Source: a virus
Virus record (IMG/VR): IMGVR_UViG_3300041809_000311
Coordinates: 1 to 25,676 of that record
Strand: one strand, 5' to 3'
Length of the DNA: 25,676 bases
Shown in pieces: positions 7,286-15,202 of this stretch. Under the pieces are notes generated by a model. That model worked only from the letters and a program-made list of their open reading frames with translations. It was not told where the DNA came from and did no database searches. Position numbers and translations under genes: made by a program. The stretch's first letter is position 1. Every line of letters begins with the position of its first letter.

Positions 7286-7773
7286 GCGATAGCGGCTGTC
7301 GATGGGGCGACGGTGGCACCGCCTGGAAAATCATCCCAGGGCAATTCCAGATGCGGGCCGTCCTGGAAGCGGCCCCCTCGCTTAATATACTCAGCCGCCT
7401 CGGTAATGGCAGGCTCGGTATAATCCGCCATCTTCTTATCCCACACGCCACCCCAAGTCAGTGGCACCTTGAGCCTATCGCCCGCTGCCTTCATCTGATC
7501 GGCCAGCGTGTAATAGGTATTCCATGACCAGGATGGCTGTCCGTTAACCAGAACCACGAAGTCTATGGCCATGCCGTTCAAATGACGCGACCGCATGGTT
7601 GTTGACTTGCCCGCCGCCACGTCTGCCCTTTGCTGGGCTGTAGTTCTGAGGCCCTGAGAAATCGCAAAGGTAAACGGAATCACCGCATTTTTAGCCATGT
7701 CGTTTGCGACGTTAACTAAAAAAGGATGGACGCCGTTGAGGTTAGCTACGGAGCGCTGGTCGAGAATAAACAC
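7282..7773 (-). CDS. M15-type L-alanyl-D-glutamate peptidase endolysin
   Basis: The 163-residue protein matches phage endolysins of peptidase family M15, such as T5 Lys, which cut the peptide stem of peptidoglycan at lysis. The zinc motif S-R-H-L-N-G-M-A-I-D is at 62-71, giving ligands His64 and Asp71. The third ligand, His141, is in DGPHLEL, with Asp138 three residues before it as in the T5 catalytic Asp-x-x-His arrangement. TWGGVWD (about 106-112) fits the usual W-G-G segment. It has no signal peptide, so a holin or similar pore is expected elsewhere. The start is GTG with GGAAA upstream. The stop overlaps the GNAT start. An unusual 12-base sequence shared with position 24 lies inside this gene. 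Confidence 0.9.
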   Translation of the reverse strand: MFILDQRSVANLNGVHPFLVNVANDMAKNAVIPFTFAISQGLRTTAQQRADVAAGKSTTMRSRHLNGMAIDFVVLVNGQPSWSWNTYYTLADQMKAAGDRLKVPLTWGGVWDKKMADYTEPAITEAAEYIKRGGRFQDGPHLELPWDDFPGGATVAPSTAAIA

Positions 7774-7829
7774 AAAAGTTAATTTCCGTTATTCCCGGAC
7801 AGGAATTGTGGTTACCTTTTCATTAACTA

Positions 7830-8000
7830 TTATGCCGTGCGTCCGCCGAGGCTTTTAGGCGTCGGTGCTGTCCCGCCGCGCACTGCCTCGTTATCCACAG
7901 TGCAACTGGTCTTGGCCGCTGGCACGCCCATGTTCGAATCCTTGGGAGATTTGCGGGACAGGCCGGAATGCATGTTCATGCCGCCAGATGACTTTTTCAT
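7830..8000 (-). CDS. small basic hypothetical protein (56 aa)
   Basis: The reading frame opens further upstream, but the ATG at 8000 is preceded by a clear Shine-Dalgarno sequence (TGAGGAGAAACCC before the ATG). This gives a 56-residue protein beginning MKKSSGGMNMHSGLSRKSPK. It is rich in Ser, Gly, Lys and Met, has no hydrophobic helix, and looks largely disordered. The gene starts 11 bases after the stop of its upstream neighbour. A 56-base non-coding gap separates its stop from the endolysin start. Function is unknown. Glycine/serine-rich small proteins of this type are common beside phage tail genes. Confidence 0.6.
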   Translation of the reverse strand: MKKSSGGMNMHSGLSRKSPKDSNMGVPAAKTSCTVDNEAVRGGTAPTPKSLGGRTA

Positions 8001-8011
8001 TGGGTTTCTCC

Positions 8012-8743
8012 TCAATCGCCGAGCCAATTTAACCTAATATGATTCTGATCCTGGACCGCGCCTTCGTACAAGATGATGTCACGATCCGCCTGCACGATCT
8101 GCGCCTGTATATCAGTTATCATAGCAGGTAGCTTGTCCTTGGGAACGGTGATGTCCAGTGCGCCCTTCAGGCTCGCCAGTGTCATGGTCAACTGATCCTT
8201 GCGCGTGACCAGCTCTTGCTGGCGCCCGACCAGCTCCGCCGTCCTGGCCTCAACCTTGTGCGCCATCGGATGAGGCTTGCCGAAACCATAGAGCTTGCCA
8301 GGCATGAAGACTTCCGCCTCTGGCGGCCCACTTACCGCGATCCCTCTCAATAGCGCGGTCTGGACGAAGAACCGGCAGCCGGGCCGCTGAAACTTGTATT
8401 CTGTTGCGTCTGCGAGATCGACGCCATAAAGGCCTATTTCCTCGGGATTTTCCTCCAACGCCATCGCCAGCATGAAGGAGATGGTCGAGGTAAAGAACCA
8501 TGTCCCGTACTTCGCCAGCATGGCTTTGAGGGGATAATTTGTCTGTGTGAACACAGGTTTGTCCTGGCTTGTGAGCCAGGCACGATGGTCCGGGTGACTA
8601 TCGATTATCGCGTCTTCATGGAGATCAAACCAGCGGTCCCAGCGCGGCAGACCAGGCACATTACAACCCCAGATTTCCCAGGATGGATCACCGAACGGCG
8701 CCTTGACGCAGTGCGCCGCCGAACCGACAACCGCGATCTTCAC
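8012..8743 (-). CDS. conserved-looking Rossmann-like phage protein with C-terminal coiled coil (243 aa)
   Basis: I place the start at the GTG at 8743, which overlaps the upstream TGA (GTGA) as most junctions here do; a longer frame reaches an ATG at 8782. The protein then begins MKIAVVGSA, a typical first strand and glycine turn of a nucleotide-binding fold. Other marks are WEIWGCNVPG, WFDLHED, TSTISFMLAMALEE, and IGLYGVDLADATEYKFQRPG. The last 75 residues form a coiled coil with few prolines. The LYGVD and QRPG strings resemble a family of phage hypotheticals related to MptE/DUF115-type proteins, but this is recollection. A nucleotide-sugar or pterin-like ligand is possible; the activity is unknown. 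Confidence 0.72.
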   Translation of the reverse strand: MKIAVVGSAAHCVKAPFGDPSWEIWGCNVPGLPRWDRWFDLHEDAIIDSHPDHRAWLTSQDKPVFTQTNYPLKAMLAKYGTWFFTSTISFMLAMALEENPEEIGLYGVDLADATEYKFQRPGCRFFVQTALLRGIAVSGPPEAEVFMPGKLYGFGKPHPMAHKVEARTAELVGRQQELVTRKDQLTMTLASLKGALDITVPKDKLPAMITDIQAQIVQADRDIILYEGAVQDQNHIRLNWLGD

Positions 8744-9180
8744 GTGCTGGTGAGAGGCCCGGCTACGCTGATCAGTGCCCATTGGCTCGTACTGACGGCG
8801 CTAAGAGTGCCAGCCGGTCGGTTCTTTGCAGCCGTGGTCGAGGCGAAAGTCAACTTCGTCTTCGCCTTGTCGAAAGTGCCTGTAACGATGGCTTTCACAG
8901 TGGAAGCACAAAACAGATTGACTACTTGGCCGACCTGGGCCGCCGTGGGATTGGCGATGGCATATCTGCCCGTGGTGCCCGCCGTTCTGGTCGTGCTGTT
9001 TAGGATCACAGTGCCGGAAGTCGGAAGATTGCCGGTTGTGCTGCCGACGCTCACCACGCCGACGATAGGGGTGGAACCAGTCACATAGCCATTGATGGCG
9101 TTAATAACCTGGTTGAGCAGGTTGTCGAGCTGTGAGGGGTCCTGCGGACCCGTGAAAGTCGCAATCGTGGTGCCGGCCAT
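8740..9180 (-). CDS. small virion protein candidate (146 aa)
   Basis: The 146-residue product starts at an ATG with GAGGGGG upstream. A helix (SQLDNLLNQVINAINGYV) leads into a Thr/Ser/Gly/Val-rich region that should be mostly beta (GTVILNSTTRTAGTTGRYAIANP, shown here in part). There is no signal peptide or membrane helix. Composition and place just after the tailspike gene suggest a fibre-tip, baseplate-like or head-decoration protein. I do not recognise a family. It is translationally coupled to the next gene by GTGA. Confidence 0.6.
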   Translation of the reverse strand: MAGTTIATFTGPQDPSQLDNLLNQVINAINGYVTGSTPIVGVVSVGSTTGNLPTSGTVILNSTTRTAGTTGRYAIANPTAAQVGQVVNLFCASTVKAIVTGTFDKAKTKLTFASTTAAKNRPAGTLSAVSTSQWALISVAGPLTST

Positions 9181-9218
9181 AGGAAGCCCCCTCTAATTCC
9201 ACGGCAGTATTGCCATAT

Positions 9219-9236
9219 TTTGGCGGCAAAGCCAAA
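9219..9236 (-). terminator. short hairpin just after the tailspike gene
   Basis: TTTGGC (9219-9224) and GCCAAA (9231-9236) form a perfect 6-bp stem with a 6-base loop. It starts a few bases beyond the tailspike stop in the minus transcript. No T-run follows it, so it is not a textbook intrinsic terminator. It may be an mRNA 3'-end stabiliser or a weak attenuator within the 58-base gap. Confidence 0.3.
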
Positions 9237-9238
9237 TC

Positions 9239-11032
9239 CTACTGTCCGTTGCAGTTGTAATTGTAAGCCACTGAATTGGTGCCGCCTGACAAAGTAATCG
9301 TAAACGCGGTTTTGCTCTGGGCTGAAATATAGGCCGTGATGCCTCCTGCCGCCGAATTAGCTGGAGCGATGGTACACCATGCCGAACTTGGATAGGCGAT
9401 ATTAAAGGTCACCGTGCAGGCCGTCGGGCTGGATGTACCAAAGGTCACTACCCCGCCTGTGTCAGTGCCGGAAACGCTAGGAGACGCTCCGCACGACGTT
9501 AGGCCTGGTGCCGAACTGCTATTAAGAAGGCCTGCGTCAATGGTTACGTGCGGACTGCCGTGAGGAACGCAGATATTGTTGTAGGAATTATTGCCGATTA
9601 CCGCGTCGCATGTTGCTCCGTTGCCTTCGACAATAGCTCCGTTTGTGGCAGTGCCTCCAAAAGCCCCCTGGCCGGATCCAGGTGTTGGAATTGATCCGGC
9701 TCCGACAAAACTGGGCGCGAAAATTCCGGGGCAGGTGGCGGAAGCTCCCATCCCGGTGTTCATGTATTCCAGCAATCCTGCCGACCGATATGCAGTACCG
9801 CAGCCAGCGTTGTTAGTCAGGGCACCGTTGAGCACGTCGGCGTGCAAAAGCACGCTGGCGCCGCTATCGAACGTCCCGGTCCCATCCACCAGACTGTCGT
9901 GTTCGACTAGCGTTCCATTTCCGGTCACATGATAGGCAACGGAGCTGAAGTGCGAATTGTCGTGGGCGAACAGAGATCCATAAGTTACTTCAAAATCAGT
10001 TCCACTCGCCGCCTCGAAATAACTGTCGTAGACGATATTGGGGCCGTAGCCTCCAGAACTCCCAGTAACATCGTTGATAATTCCGTGGGTTCCTCCGTAG
10101 GACTGGATTCCGTCTACACTGTTGACTGCCGCACCGCCTTCGAAATCCACCGCTGCCGTGGCCGGGTTGAAGGTTCGTCCGCCACCGATATAAACGCCAT
10201 TGGAAGAAACATGCGCGCCGCCGCCTTGAACGCAATCATTGAGATAGATGCCAGTGCCCGAGCCAATATCGTAGCCGCCGACGATGCGGCCCTGCTGTGC
10301 GCCGGAACCGTAAATCCCTTTGGTAAGGGTCTGAGAACCGCTGTTGATACTGACGGTATCGACACCGTAGGCGGCAACGCCATTGAGCCAAATGCCGTAG
10401 GCTTCGGCGCCGGAACCGCCGCCCTCGATGGAAAAGTTCGACAAAAAGGCCTTGTCGATAGCCAGCCCGCAGGTTCCGATAACCTCAAGGCCGCCTGACG
10501 AGTTTTCAAAAATCAGGCGCGATTTCGGGCCAGTGCCATAAATCCTGAGTGGTCCGGCAGACGATAGTGTGTAACTAAGGTTTGAGGCGATCACACACCC
10601 AAGAGGTGCGGCAGGTATGAACAAGGCGCTGCCCGCCGTTGCTCCGCCGCCTGTGGCCGTCAAGGCATAGGAAAAAGCCGTGGAATCATCAGTAGAGCCA
10701 TCACATTTAGCCCCGAACATCTGAGGCGTGAGATAACCAGGTAATTGCCTAAGCCATCGCCCCGTTGACACACCCGTGGCGGCAAAGATGGTGCCATGAT
10801 CTGCTGTCGCAGTAGATGCGGCGCTCCATGTGAACAGACCGCCGCCACCATCCCCGGCTGCGGCCAATCCTTGGACGGTCACAACAGCATTTACATATTG
10901 GCTACTTGCCGCACCGAGCCCAACGAGACCGCCCGTTCCAGTAATGCTCGGAAAGGTCCGCGTGGTATTCGGCCCCTGCGCCGCAGCAGCAAGAGGCCAT
11001 AGGAGAGCTAAAAGAAAGAGAAGTTTGCGCAT
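9239..11032 (-). CDS. tailspike, pectate-lyase-like beta-helix, with Sec signal peptide (597 aa)
   Basis: The first 18-19 residues form a Sec signal peptide: charged MRKLL, a Leu/Ala core, and AAA-Q before the mature GPNTTR. An N-terminal adaptor follows, with AAAGDGGGGLFTWS and GRWLRQLPGYLTPQMFGAKCDGSTDD (about 56-116, quoted in part). This is the usual lead-in to a phage pectate-lyase-3/tailspike beta-helix, and residues 120-480 show the repeating short strands and Asn/Gly/Ser turns of such a helix. The last 110 residues form a separate beta domain with several Cys. Such proteins bind or cut surface polysaccharide; no catalytic set can be named. The ATG overlaps the upstream stop (ATGA). 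A signal peptide on a virion protein is unexpected. Confidence 0.82.
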   Translation of the reverse strand: MRKLLFLLALLWPLAAAAQGPNTTRTFPSITGTGGLVGLGAASSQYVNAVVTVQGLAAAGDGGGGLFTWSAASTATADHGTIFAATGVSTGRWLRQLPGYLTPQMFGAKCDGSTDDSTAFSYALTATGGGATAGSALFIPAAPLGCVIASNLSYTLSSAGPLRIYGTGPKSRLIFENSSGGLEVIGTCGLAIDKAFLSNFSIEGGGSGAEAYGIWLNGVAAYGVDTVSINSGSQTLTKGIYGSGAQQGRIVGGYDIGSGTGIYLNDCVQGGGAHVSSNGVYIGGGRTFNPATAAVDFEGGAAVNSVDGIQSYGGTHGIINDVTGSSGGYGPNIVYDSYFEAASGTDFEVTYGSLFAHDNSHFSSVAYHVTGNGTLVEHDSLVDGTGTFDSGASVLLHADVLNGALTNNAGCGTAYRSAGLLEYMNTGMGASATCPGIFAPSFVGAGSIPTPGSGQGAFGGTATNGAIVEGNGATCDAVIGNNSYNNICVPHGSPHVTIDAGLLNSSSAPGLTSCGASPSVSGTDTGGVVTFGTSSPTACTVTFNIAYPSSAWCTIAPANSAAGGITAYISAQSKTAFTITLSGGTNSVAYNYNCNGQ

Positions 11033-11382
11033 CAGTGGTAGATCACCGTGAGATCATGCGCCGCCGTTCCAGTTACGATAGTCAATCCAGTACGGAACGC
11101 GATGTCGTGCATCACACAATTGGGCGCCTGCGAGGTGACAGTGGCTGTTTCGGTGATTGTGCCAATCAAGGTGCCGGAACCGGCTGTATTGTCGTAAACC
11201 GCGACCGTGCCGGAGACGCCGTACTTGTTAATGCAAATCTCATGCAGCACACCCTGGCCCGTCATCACGACGGTGGTAGCATCAGTCGTGATATTCAGGT
11301 AGCTAAAACCGCCATCATCCAAGCCGTTGGCCCAGCAAGGCGCAACCGACAAAACCAAAAGAATTAGCGCGCGTTTAAGCAT
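11032..11382 (-). CDS. small secreted-type tail protein (116 aa) with signal peptide
   Basis: MLKR, a hydrophobic core (ALILLVLSVAP) and CWA-NG give a clear Sec signal peptide cleaved after residue 18. The mature 98 residues look like a small beta-sandwich (FSYLNITTDATTVVMTG, then GTVAVYDNTAGSGTLIGTI in separate strands), with two Cys (ICIN and NCVM) that could pair after export. The ATG has a strong AGGGGGC upstream, nine bases after the preceding stop. Its stop overlaps the tailspike start. Similar small beta proteins accompany phage spikes, but I cannot name a family. A periplasmic chaperone or cap for the spike is an alternative. Confidence 0.68.
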   Translation of the reverse strand: MLKRALILLVLSVAPCWANGLDDGGFSYLNITTDATTVVMTGQGVLHEICINKYGVSGTVAVYDNTAGSGTLIGTITETATVTSQAPNCVMHDIAFRTGLTIVTGTAAHDLTVIYH

Positions 11383-11391
11383 GGTCGCCCC

Positions 11392-12117
11392 CTATCGGAC
11401 ATAAGTATTACTGCCGTCGTTGAACATTACCGCAGATTGGCAGAACCCGGAAACCACAGGCGCGGTCAACCGGAATATCTCATTGGTTCCATCGGTCAGA
11501 ATCACGGCGTTGTAGGACGCGTCCACTTTGGTGATAACCAATTCTCCAGCGGCAACATTCGGCGGATAAGCAATGGTCTGATTTCCGGCGGTAGATCCGG
11601 CTTTGATGGTGTGAAGTCCCATTGTGCTGCTGACGGTAAAGTTCGTGGTGCGGCGGGTCACGGCAAGCGCTTGGAGCGCCGTAATATCCGCATTGACGCC
11701 CTTTGCCGCCCGAGCGGCTGCGGCGCCTGCTGGGTCAAATGCCGTGGTTGATGCCGTGGCGGCGGATTTCAGACCAAGATTGTAACGGGCAGAACTGGCG
11801 CTGACCAAATCGGCCAGGTTCTGAGATTTCTGCAGGGAAGTGGCCAATACCGCAGCCGCAGCTCCGGCGGCGTCAAAGGCCGTGGTGGACCGGGTAGCCG
11901 CAGAACCAAGGCCAAGGTTGGTGCGTGACGTGCCGGCGTTTCCTACATCGCTAAGATTGTTGGCGGCATAGAGCACCCCGACCGGGATGGTCGATGAATA
12001 CTGGATGGTATTGATATAGGTGATCAGGGCATTAATCAGCTCGGTCAACAATCCGACATCCTGCGGCGCCGAAAGCAGCGGGTAGGGTGTGGGAAAGTTG
12101 AGCGGCGTATTGGTCAC
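11392..12117 (-). CDS. tail fibre protein with tandem LSDV/NLGL repeats (241 aa)
   Basis: An open frame extends to 12456, but its Arg-rich N-terminus is the shadow of the overlapping upstream gene. The GTG at 12117 overlaps that gene's TGA (GTGA) and begins MTNTPLNFPTPYPLL. Helical residues 20-40 precede two tandem copies of a 46-residue repeat, NNLSDV...SRTNLGLGSAA...TTAFDAAGAAAA and NLADLV...ARYNLGLKSAA...TTAFDPAGAAAA (54-88 and 100-134). A C-terminal beta region follows. NLSDV/NLGL repeats are common in trimeric phage tail fibres. Unlike its neighbours on both sides it lacks a signal peptide. Confidence 0.72.
   Translation of the reverse strand: MTNTPLNFPTPYPLLSAPQDVGLLTELINALITYINTIQYSSTIPVGVLYAANNLSDVGNAGTSRTNLGLGSAATRSTTAFDAAGAAAAVLATSLQKSQNLADLVSASSARYNLGLKSAATASTTAFDPAGAAAARAAKGVNADITALQALAVTRRTTNFTVSSTMGLHTIKAGSTAGNQTIAYPPNVAAGELVITKVDASYNAVILTDGTNEIFRLTAPVVSGFCQSAVMFNDGSNTYVR
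11716..11958 (-). repeat. two tandem fibre repeats (NLSDV-NLGL type), 46-residue period
   Basis: Copy 1 covers 11854-11958 and copy 2 covers 11716-11820, both in the 241-aa fibre gene. Shared residues are N-L-[SA]-D, S-[RA]-x-x-N-L-G-L, S-A-A-T, S-T-T-A-F-D-x-A-G-A-A-A-A. The next gene upstream (12114-13082) has one further copy of the first half at residues 64-84, so the motif has spread across two genes. Confidence 0.7.
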
Positions 12118-13082
12118 TGCACCCACTCGAAAATGACACGACCATTTGCGCCGGAACCGCCAGCATATCCACCGCTGGCCGCCGCCGCTCCGCCGCCGCC
12201 GGCTCCGCCTAGCCCAGCCGAACCAGCAGAATCGGCGGAGGTCTGATACGATCCACCACCGCTGCCGGCAGGATTGGAACCCCCGGCCCCGGAACCGTAA
12301 AGACCGATACCGAGGCCGCCAGCCTGGGCGCCGTACGGATTGGAACCAACCAAAGTAAGGCCCGAAGTAGAGGCCGTAACGGCACACGTGCCGAGCCCGC
12401 CGCCGTAAGCAGATCCTGTGCTTACCTGACCCTGACCGCCTGTGCCGCCGCCGCATGTCATGATGGTTGCAGAATTGGGCGCCTGCACGCTGCTGGTGTT
12501 GCCGTTCCCCCCGGTGCCTCCAGCACTACTGCCAGCAGATCCGCCACTGCCGATAGTGACGGCTAAGGTATTGGTTGCCACCGGACCGGAAAACCATCCT
12601 ACGGCATAGCCACCGGAACCACCCCCGCCGCCTGCCACATTGGTGCCGTCCGCCCCGCCACCGCCCCCACCTCCGCCAATAACAGTGATCTTGAATACCG
12701 TGGAACTGGTAATGGATGCCGGTACTGTAAAAGTGCCGGTGGTAAGAAATACCTGGGCGTGAAGCGAACTCTTGGAGTAGAGATTACCCGCGCCGTCATC
12801 GACAACGTTGTTTCCAAGGCCTTCGACTGCCGCTGTGCCGAGACCAAGATTGATGCGGGAACTGGAAGCCGAATTGACATCCGAAAGATTGTTCGCGGCC
12901 CCTAATAGGTTTGTGTTGGCGCAGACCAGGATGTTTTGGAAGTTGGAATTAACCTGGTTTGCGTCAGCCGTTTGGCCGTTGACAAACGTATAGGGATAGC
13001 TTGAACAATTGGCGGCATGGGCTTCATCCCAACCACAGCAACCAAGAAGCAGAACAAACGCGGCGATGATATATTTGGTCAT
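12114..13082 (-). CDS. glycine-rich tail fibre/adhesin with signal peptide (322 aa)
   Basis: Residues 1-23 form a signal peptide (MTKY, a hydrophobic core with two Cys, DEAHA-A). The mature part begins with TFVNGQTADANQVNSNF, a motif frequent in phage fibre N-termini. It is followed by NNLSDVNSASSSRINLGLG (64-82), as in the next gene. From about residue 110 to the end there is a Gly-rich domain: FTVPASITSSTVFKITVIGG starts a strand, then runs of Gly broken by Ser, Asn and Ala. This resembles phage glycine-rich adhesin domains that pack as polyglycine helices and bind receptors. A second protein of this type is encoded at 20525-21316. The ATG overlaps the nozzle stop. Confidence 0.75.
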   Translation of the reverse strand: MTKYIIAAFVLLLGCCGWDEAHAANCSSYPYTFVNGQTADANQVNSNFQNILVCANTNLLGAANNLSDVNSASSSRINLGLGTAAVEGLGNNVVDDGAGNLYSKSSLHAQVFLTTGTFTVPASITSSTVFKITVIGGGGGGGGADGTNVAGGGGGSGGYAVGWFSGPVATNTLAVTIGSGGSAGSSAGGTGGNGNTSSVQAPNSATIMTCGGGTGGQGQVSTGSAYGGGLGTCAVTASTSGLTLVGSNPYGAQAGGLGIGLYGSGAGGSNPAGSGGGSYQTSADSAGSAGLGGAGGGGAAAASGGYAGGSGANGRVIFEWVQ

Positions 13083-15199
13083 ATCGCGGCCCCCAATACG
13101 TTAAGAAGATAGCCCAATGGCTGGTACTTCATATAAAGATTTCCGATGGCAAAGCTGGCCTGTGAAGCTCCCACGACCAGAATTGAACCCTGCTTGAAGA
13201 TAATGGGCGTGGTCCAGGGAATGTTATATTCCCGCAAGTAGCCAACGATGCCACCCCAGACCGCAGCGCCCCAATCGGAGCTGCCCCAAATCATGGGCGA
13301 ACTTCCAGGGCCGCTCAGTTGGATCTGATTAAGTGTCGTTCCGATCTCATTGATAAAGGAAATGCCAATGGATTGGCCGCCAGGAAGGGATAGGGTTATC
13401 GCCGTCTGGCCCATGCGGTTTTGCGACATTTCCTGATTGTCGGGCAGCAACACCGTCTGATAGGCCCACGACAATAGGCTGCCGTTTTCCACATAGACAT
13501 CACTAGACAACGGATTAACACCGGACAGCCACAGTTTGTTACTGATGCCCGCGCCCACCAGCAAAAAGCCATGTCCCGTGTCGGCCCCGGTTGCAGCCTG
13601 ATAAGACTGGATCAAGGCGGCAGGAAAAGTATGGGGTCCTGTCCAAATCTTCAGATTAAAATCCAGCCAGTATTCCTGATAAGGCTCTCCGACCGCCACA
13701 CTGTTCTGGCAACTAATCCGCAAGACATTCTGGTTGAACCCTGCTGTCATGCGTGTCGGATAGAGCGCGTTGATGAAAGGCACGGAAACACCGTTCCCGT
13801 TAGCTCCAATGGGATCACTGACATGGGCGGAAAAATCAATGATGCGGAGGCCGTCCGGCGCGACAAAGGCAAGACCCAACGGTGTCGGTACGATGGTGTT
13901 TGGCGCCAGACAACCAACGGACACATCCAGCGCATTGGGCGACAGATTGCTGGTGGCCTGATCGCCAGTGATCTGCCACATGGCTTCGTCGCCCTTGAAC
14001 ACAATCAGGGCCTGGATGATGCCGCCAGTGGTGATGTTGTTGAGCGGCAGGCCGGCGGATGCTGTAACCGGCGTGCTATCTCCGAAGGTCAAGGCCTGGG
14101 TGGCATAGCTGATATTCAGCGGCAGAAGCGAATCGGAGAAGTATTCGAGGTTATTGACGGCATACCAGGCTCGTCCGTTGTAATTCGAGACCCAAGTCGG
14201 AACAGCCGGAAGCGGCGTTACATTGCTATTTCCGGCGCCCCAGACCGGGGCGGCGAAGGTGCCTCCTGTAATGGTCAGGGCCAGCAGGTTTGTGTTGGCC
14301 GTGGCGTTCTTGGACATGGTGATGGTGCCGCCACCGGAGACATTGATGGCTACCCCAGAGGCACCCGAGGTTGCCGACAGAGAAAGTGTGATCGAGGTGC
14401 CACCGCCAGGAAGCGCCGTAATATAAGTTCCGGCCTGAATACCGGAACCACTGACATACATTCCGACCTGCATCAGCGCCACAGCGGCAGCCGGGATGCT
14501 GTCCACAGTGGTGCTGCTATGAGTCGTGCCCGTGGTGTTAATGTCCGTGGTGCCGTTGGTTACCGATTCCACCACGGTGTTCGACGGTATTCCCGTGCCG
14601 CTAATGGCCTGTCCGGGCTGCACGCCGTCCAATATCGGCGCCGATGAACCGTCGCCGCTGATGGACTGGATGACATTGGAACCGCTGGAGATATTGCCGA
14701 CCAGCGTGTTCAGCGAAAATCCGGTAAGGTCTATCCAGCCGAAGTAAGGATCGGAACCGCCTGCGAAGCCGGGATGAGTAACGATGATCCGGTTCGCCAC
14801 CATTTCCATGTGCGGCGGCGTCCAGTCCCCGCTGGTGGATTGCGTGGCTGGCGTGTTCGCGCTGGTGATGTTGGAGATGGAAACAAAGGCAGCCGCCGAC
14901 AGATCGTAGCAAAACGGAACATCGACATCCGAAGGACTAGAGGTCGGGATCATCCCGTAAGCCCTGGTTCCGATCACCAGGAGTGCTGTCGGCAAGCCAG
15001 GGCTGGAAATGCCCGACGTGCTGAAATCTGTTTCCAACGTCGAGGCGGGGCGGGGGACAAAAAGGCCGGTGGTGGATTCGGACGGCACCAGGTTGGACAA
15101 CTGTACCATCGCACCTGGGAAGGTATTGGTCCCATCCGCCGAATCCGACAGCCCCTTGGGCTTGACGGTGATCGGCCTTTGATTACGGCGGGAGGACAT
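13079..15199 (-). CDS. tail nozzle / tail tubular protein B-like (706 aa)
   Basis: The 706-residue protein starts MSSRRNQRPITVKPKGLSD and contains a long all-beta body. Features are typical of podovirus nozzle proteins (T7 gp12, P22 gp10 type): FPGAMVQLSNLVPSE near the N-terminus, repeated beta blades, WYAVNNLEYFSDS, VFKGDEAMWQITGD, LAFVAPDGLRIID, and a C-terminal WGSSDWGAAVWGG segment. A Gly/Thr/Ser-rich insertion at roughly 170-310 has Ig-like strands. It directly follows the adaptor gene, as expected for a stack of adaptor then nozzle. It should form the distal tube that anchors the fibres. Assignment rests on fold pattern and position. Confidence 0.78.
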   Translation of the reverse strand: MSSRRNQRPITVKPKGLSDSADGTNTFPGAMVQLSNLVPSESTTGLFVPRPASTLETDFSTSGISSPGLPTALLVIGTRAYGMIPTSSPSDVDVPFCYDLSAAAFVSISNITSANTPATQSTSGDWTPPHMEMVANRIIVTHPGFAGGSDPYFGWIDLTGFSLNTLVGNISSGSNVIQSISGDGSSAPILDGVQPGQAISGTGIPSNTVVESVTNGTTDINTTGTTHSSTTVDSIPAAAVALMQVGMYVSGSGIQAGTYITALPGGGTSITLSLSATSGASGVAINVSGGGTITMSKNATANTNLLALTITGGTFAAPVWGAGNSNVTPLPAVPTWVSNYNGRAWYAVNNLEYFSDSLLPLNISYATQALTFGDSTPVTASAGLPLNNITTGGIIQALIVFKGDEAMWQITGDQATSNLSPNALDVSVGCLAPNTIVPTPLGLAFVAPDGLRIIDFSAHVSDPIGANGNGVSVPFINALYPTRMTAGFNQNVLRISCQNSVAVGEPYQEYWLDFNLKIWTGPHTFPAALIQSYQAATGADTGHGFLLVGAGISNKLWLSGVNPLSSDVYVENGSLLSWAYQTVLLPDNQEMSQNRMGQTAITLSLPGGQSIGISFINEIGTTLNQIQLSGPGSSPMIWGSSDWGAAVWGGIVGYLREYNIPWTTPIIFKQGSILVVGASQASFAIGNLYMKYQPLGYLLNVLGAAI

Positions 15200-15202
15200 T
15201 GC

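Noticed and set aside
12118-12456. N-terminal extension of the 241-aa fibre
   Set aside because: Arg-rich frame-shifted copy of the glycine-rich gene; GTG at 12117 overlaps the upstream stop as elsewhere.
12600-12700. Gly-codon runs resembling a CRISPR or microsatellite
   Set aside because: They are imperfect repeats within a coding glycine-rich domain, with no regular spacer-repeat pattern.
9239-13082. variable region of a diversity-generating retroelement in the fibre genes
   Set aside because: No template repeat, no reverse transcriptase and no C-type-lectin-like end was seen in the window.
13571-14647. 358-codon plus-strand ORF inside the nozzle gene
   Set aside because: Antisense to a clear structural gene, no ribosome site or recognisable motif, biased composition.
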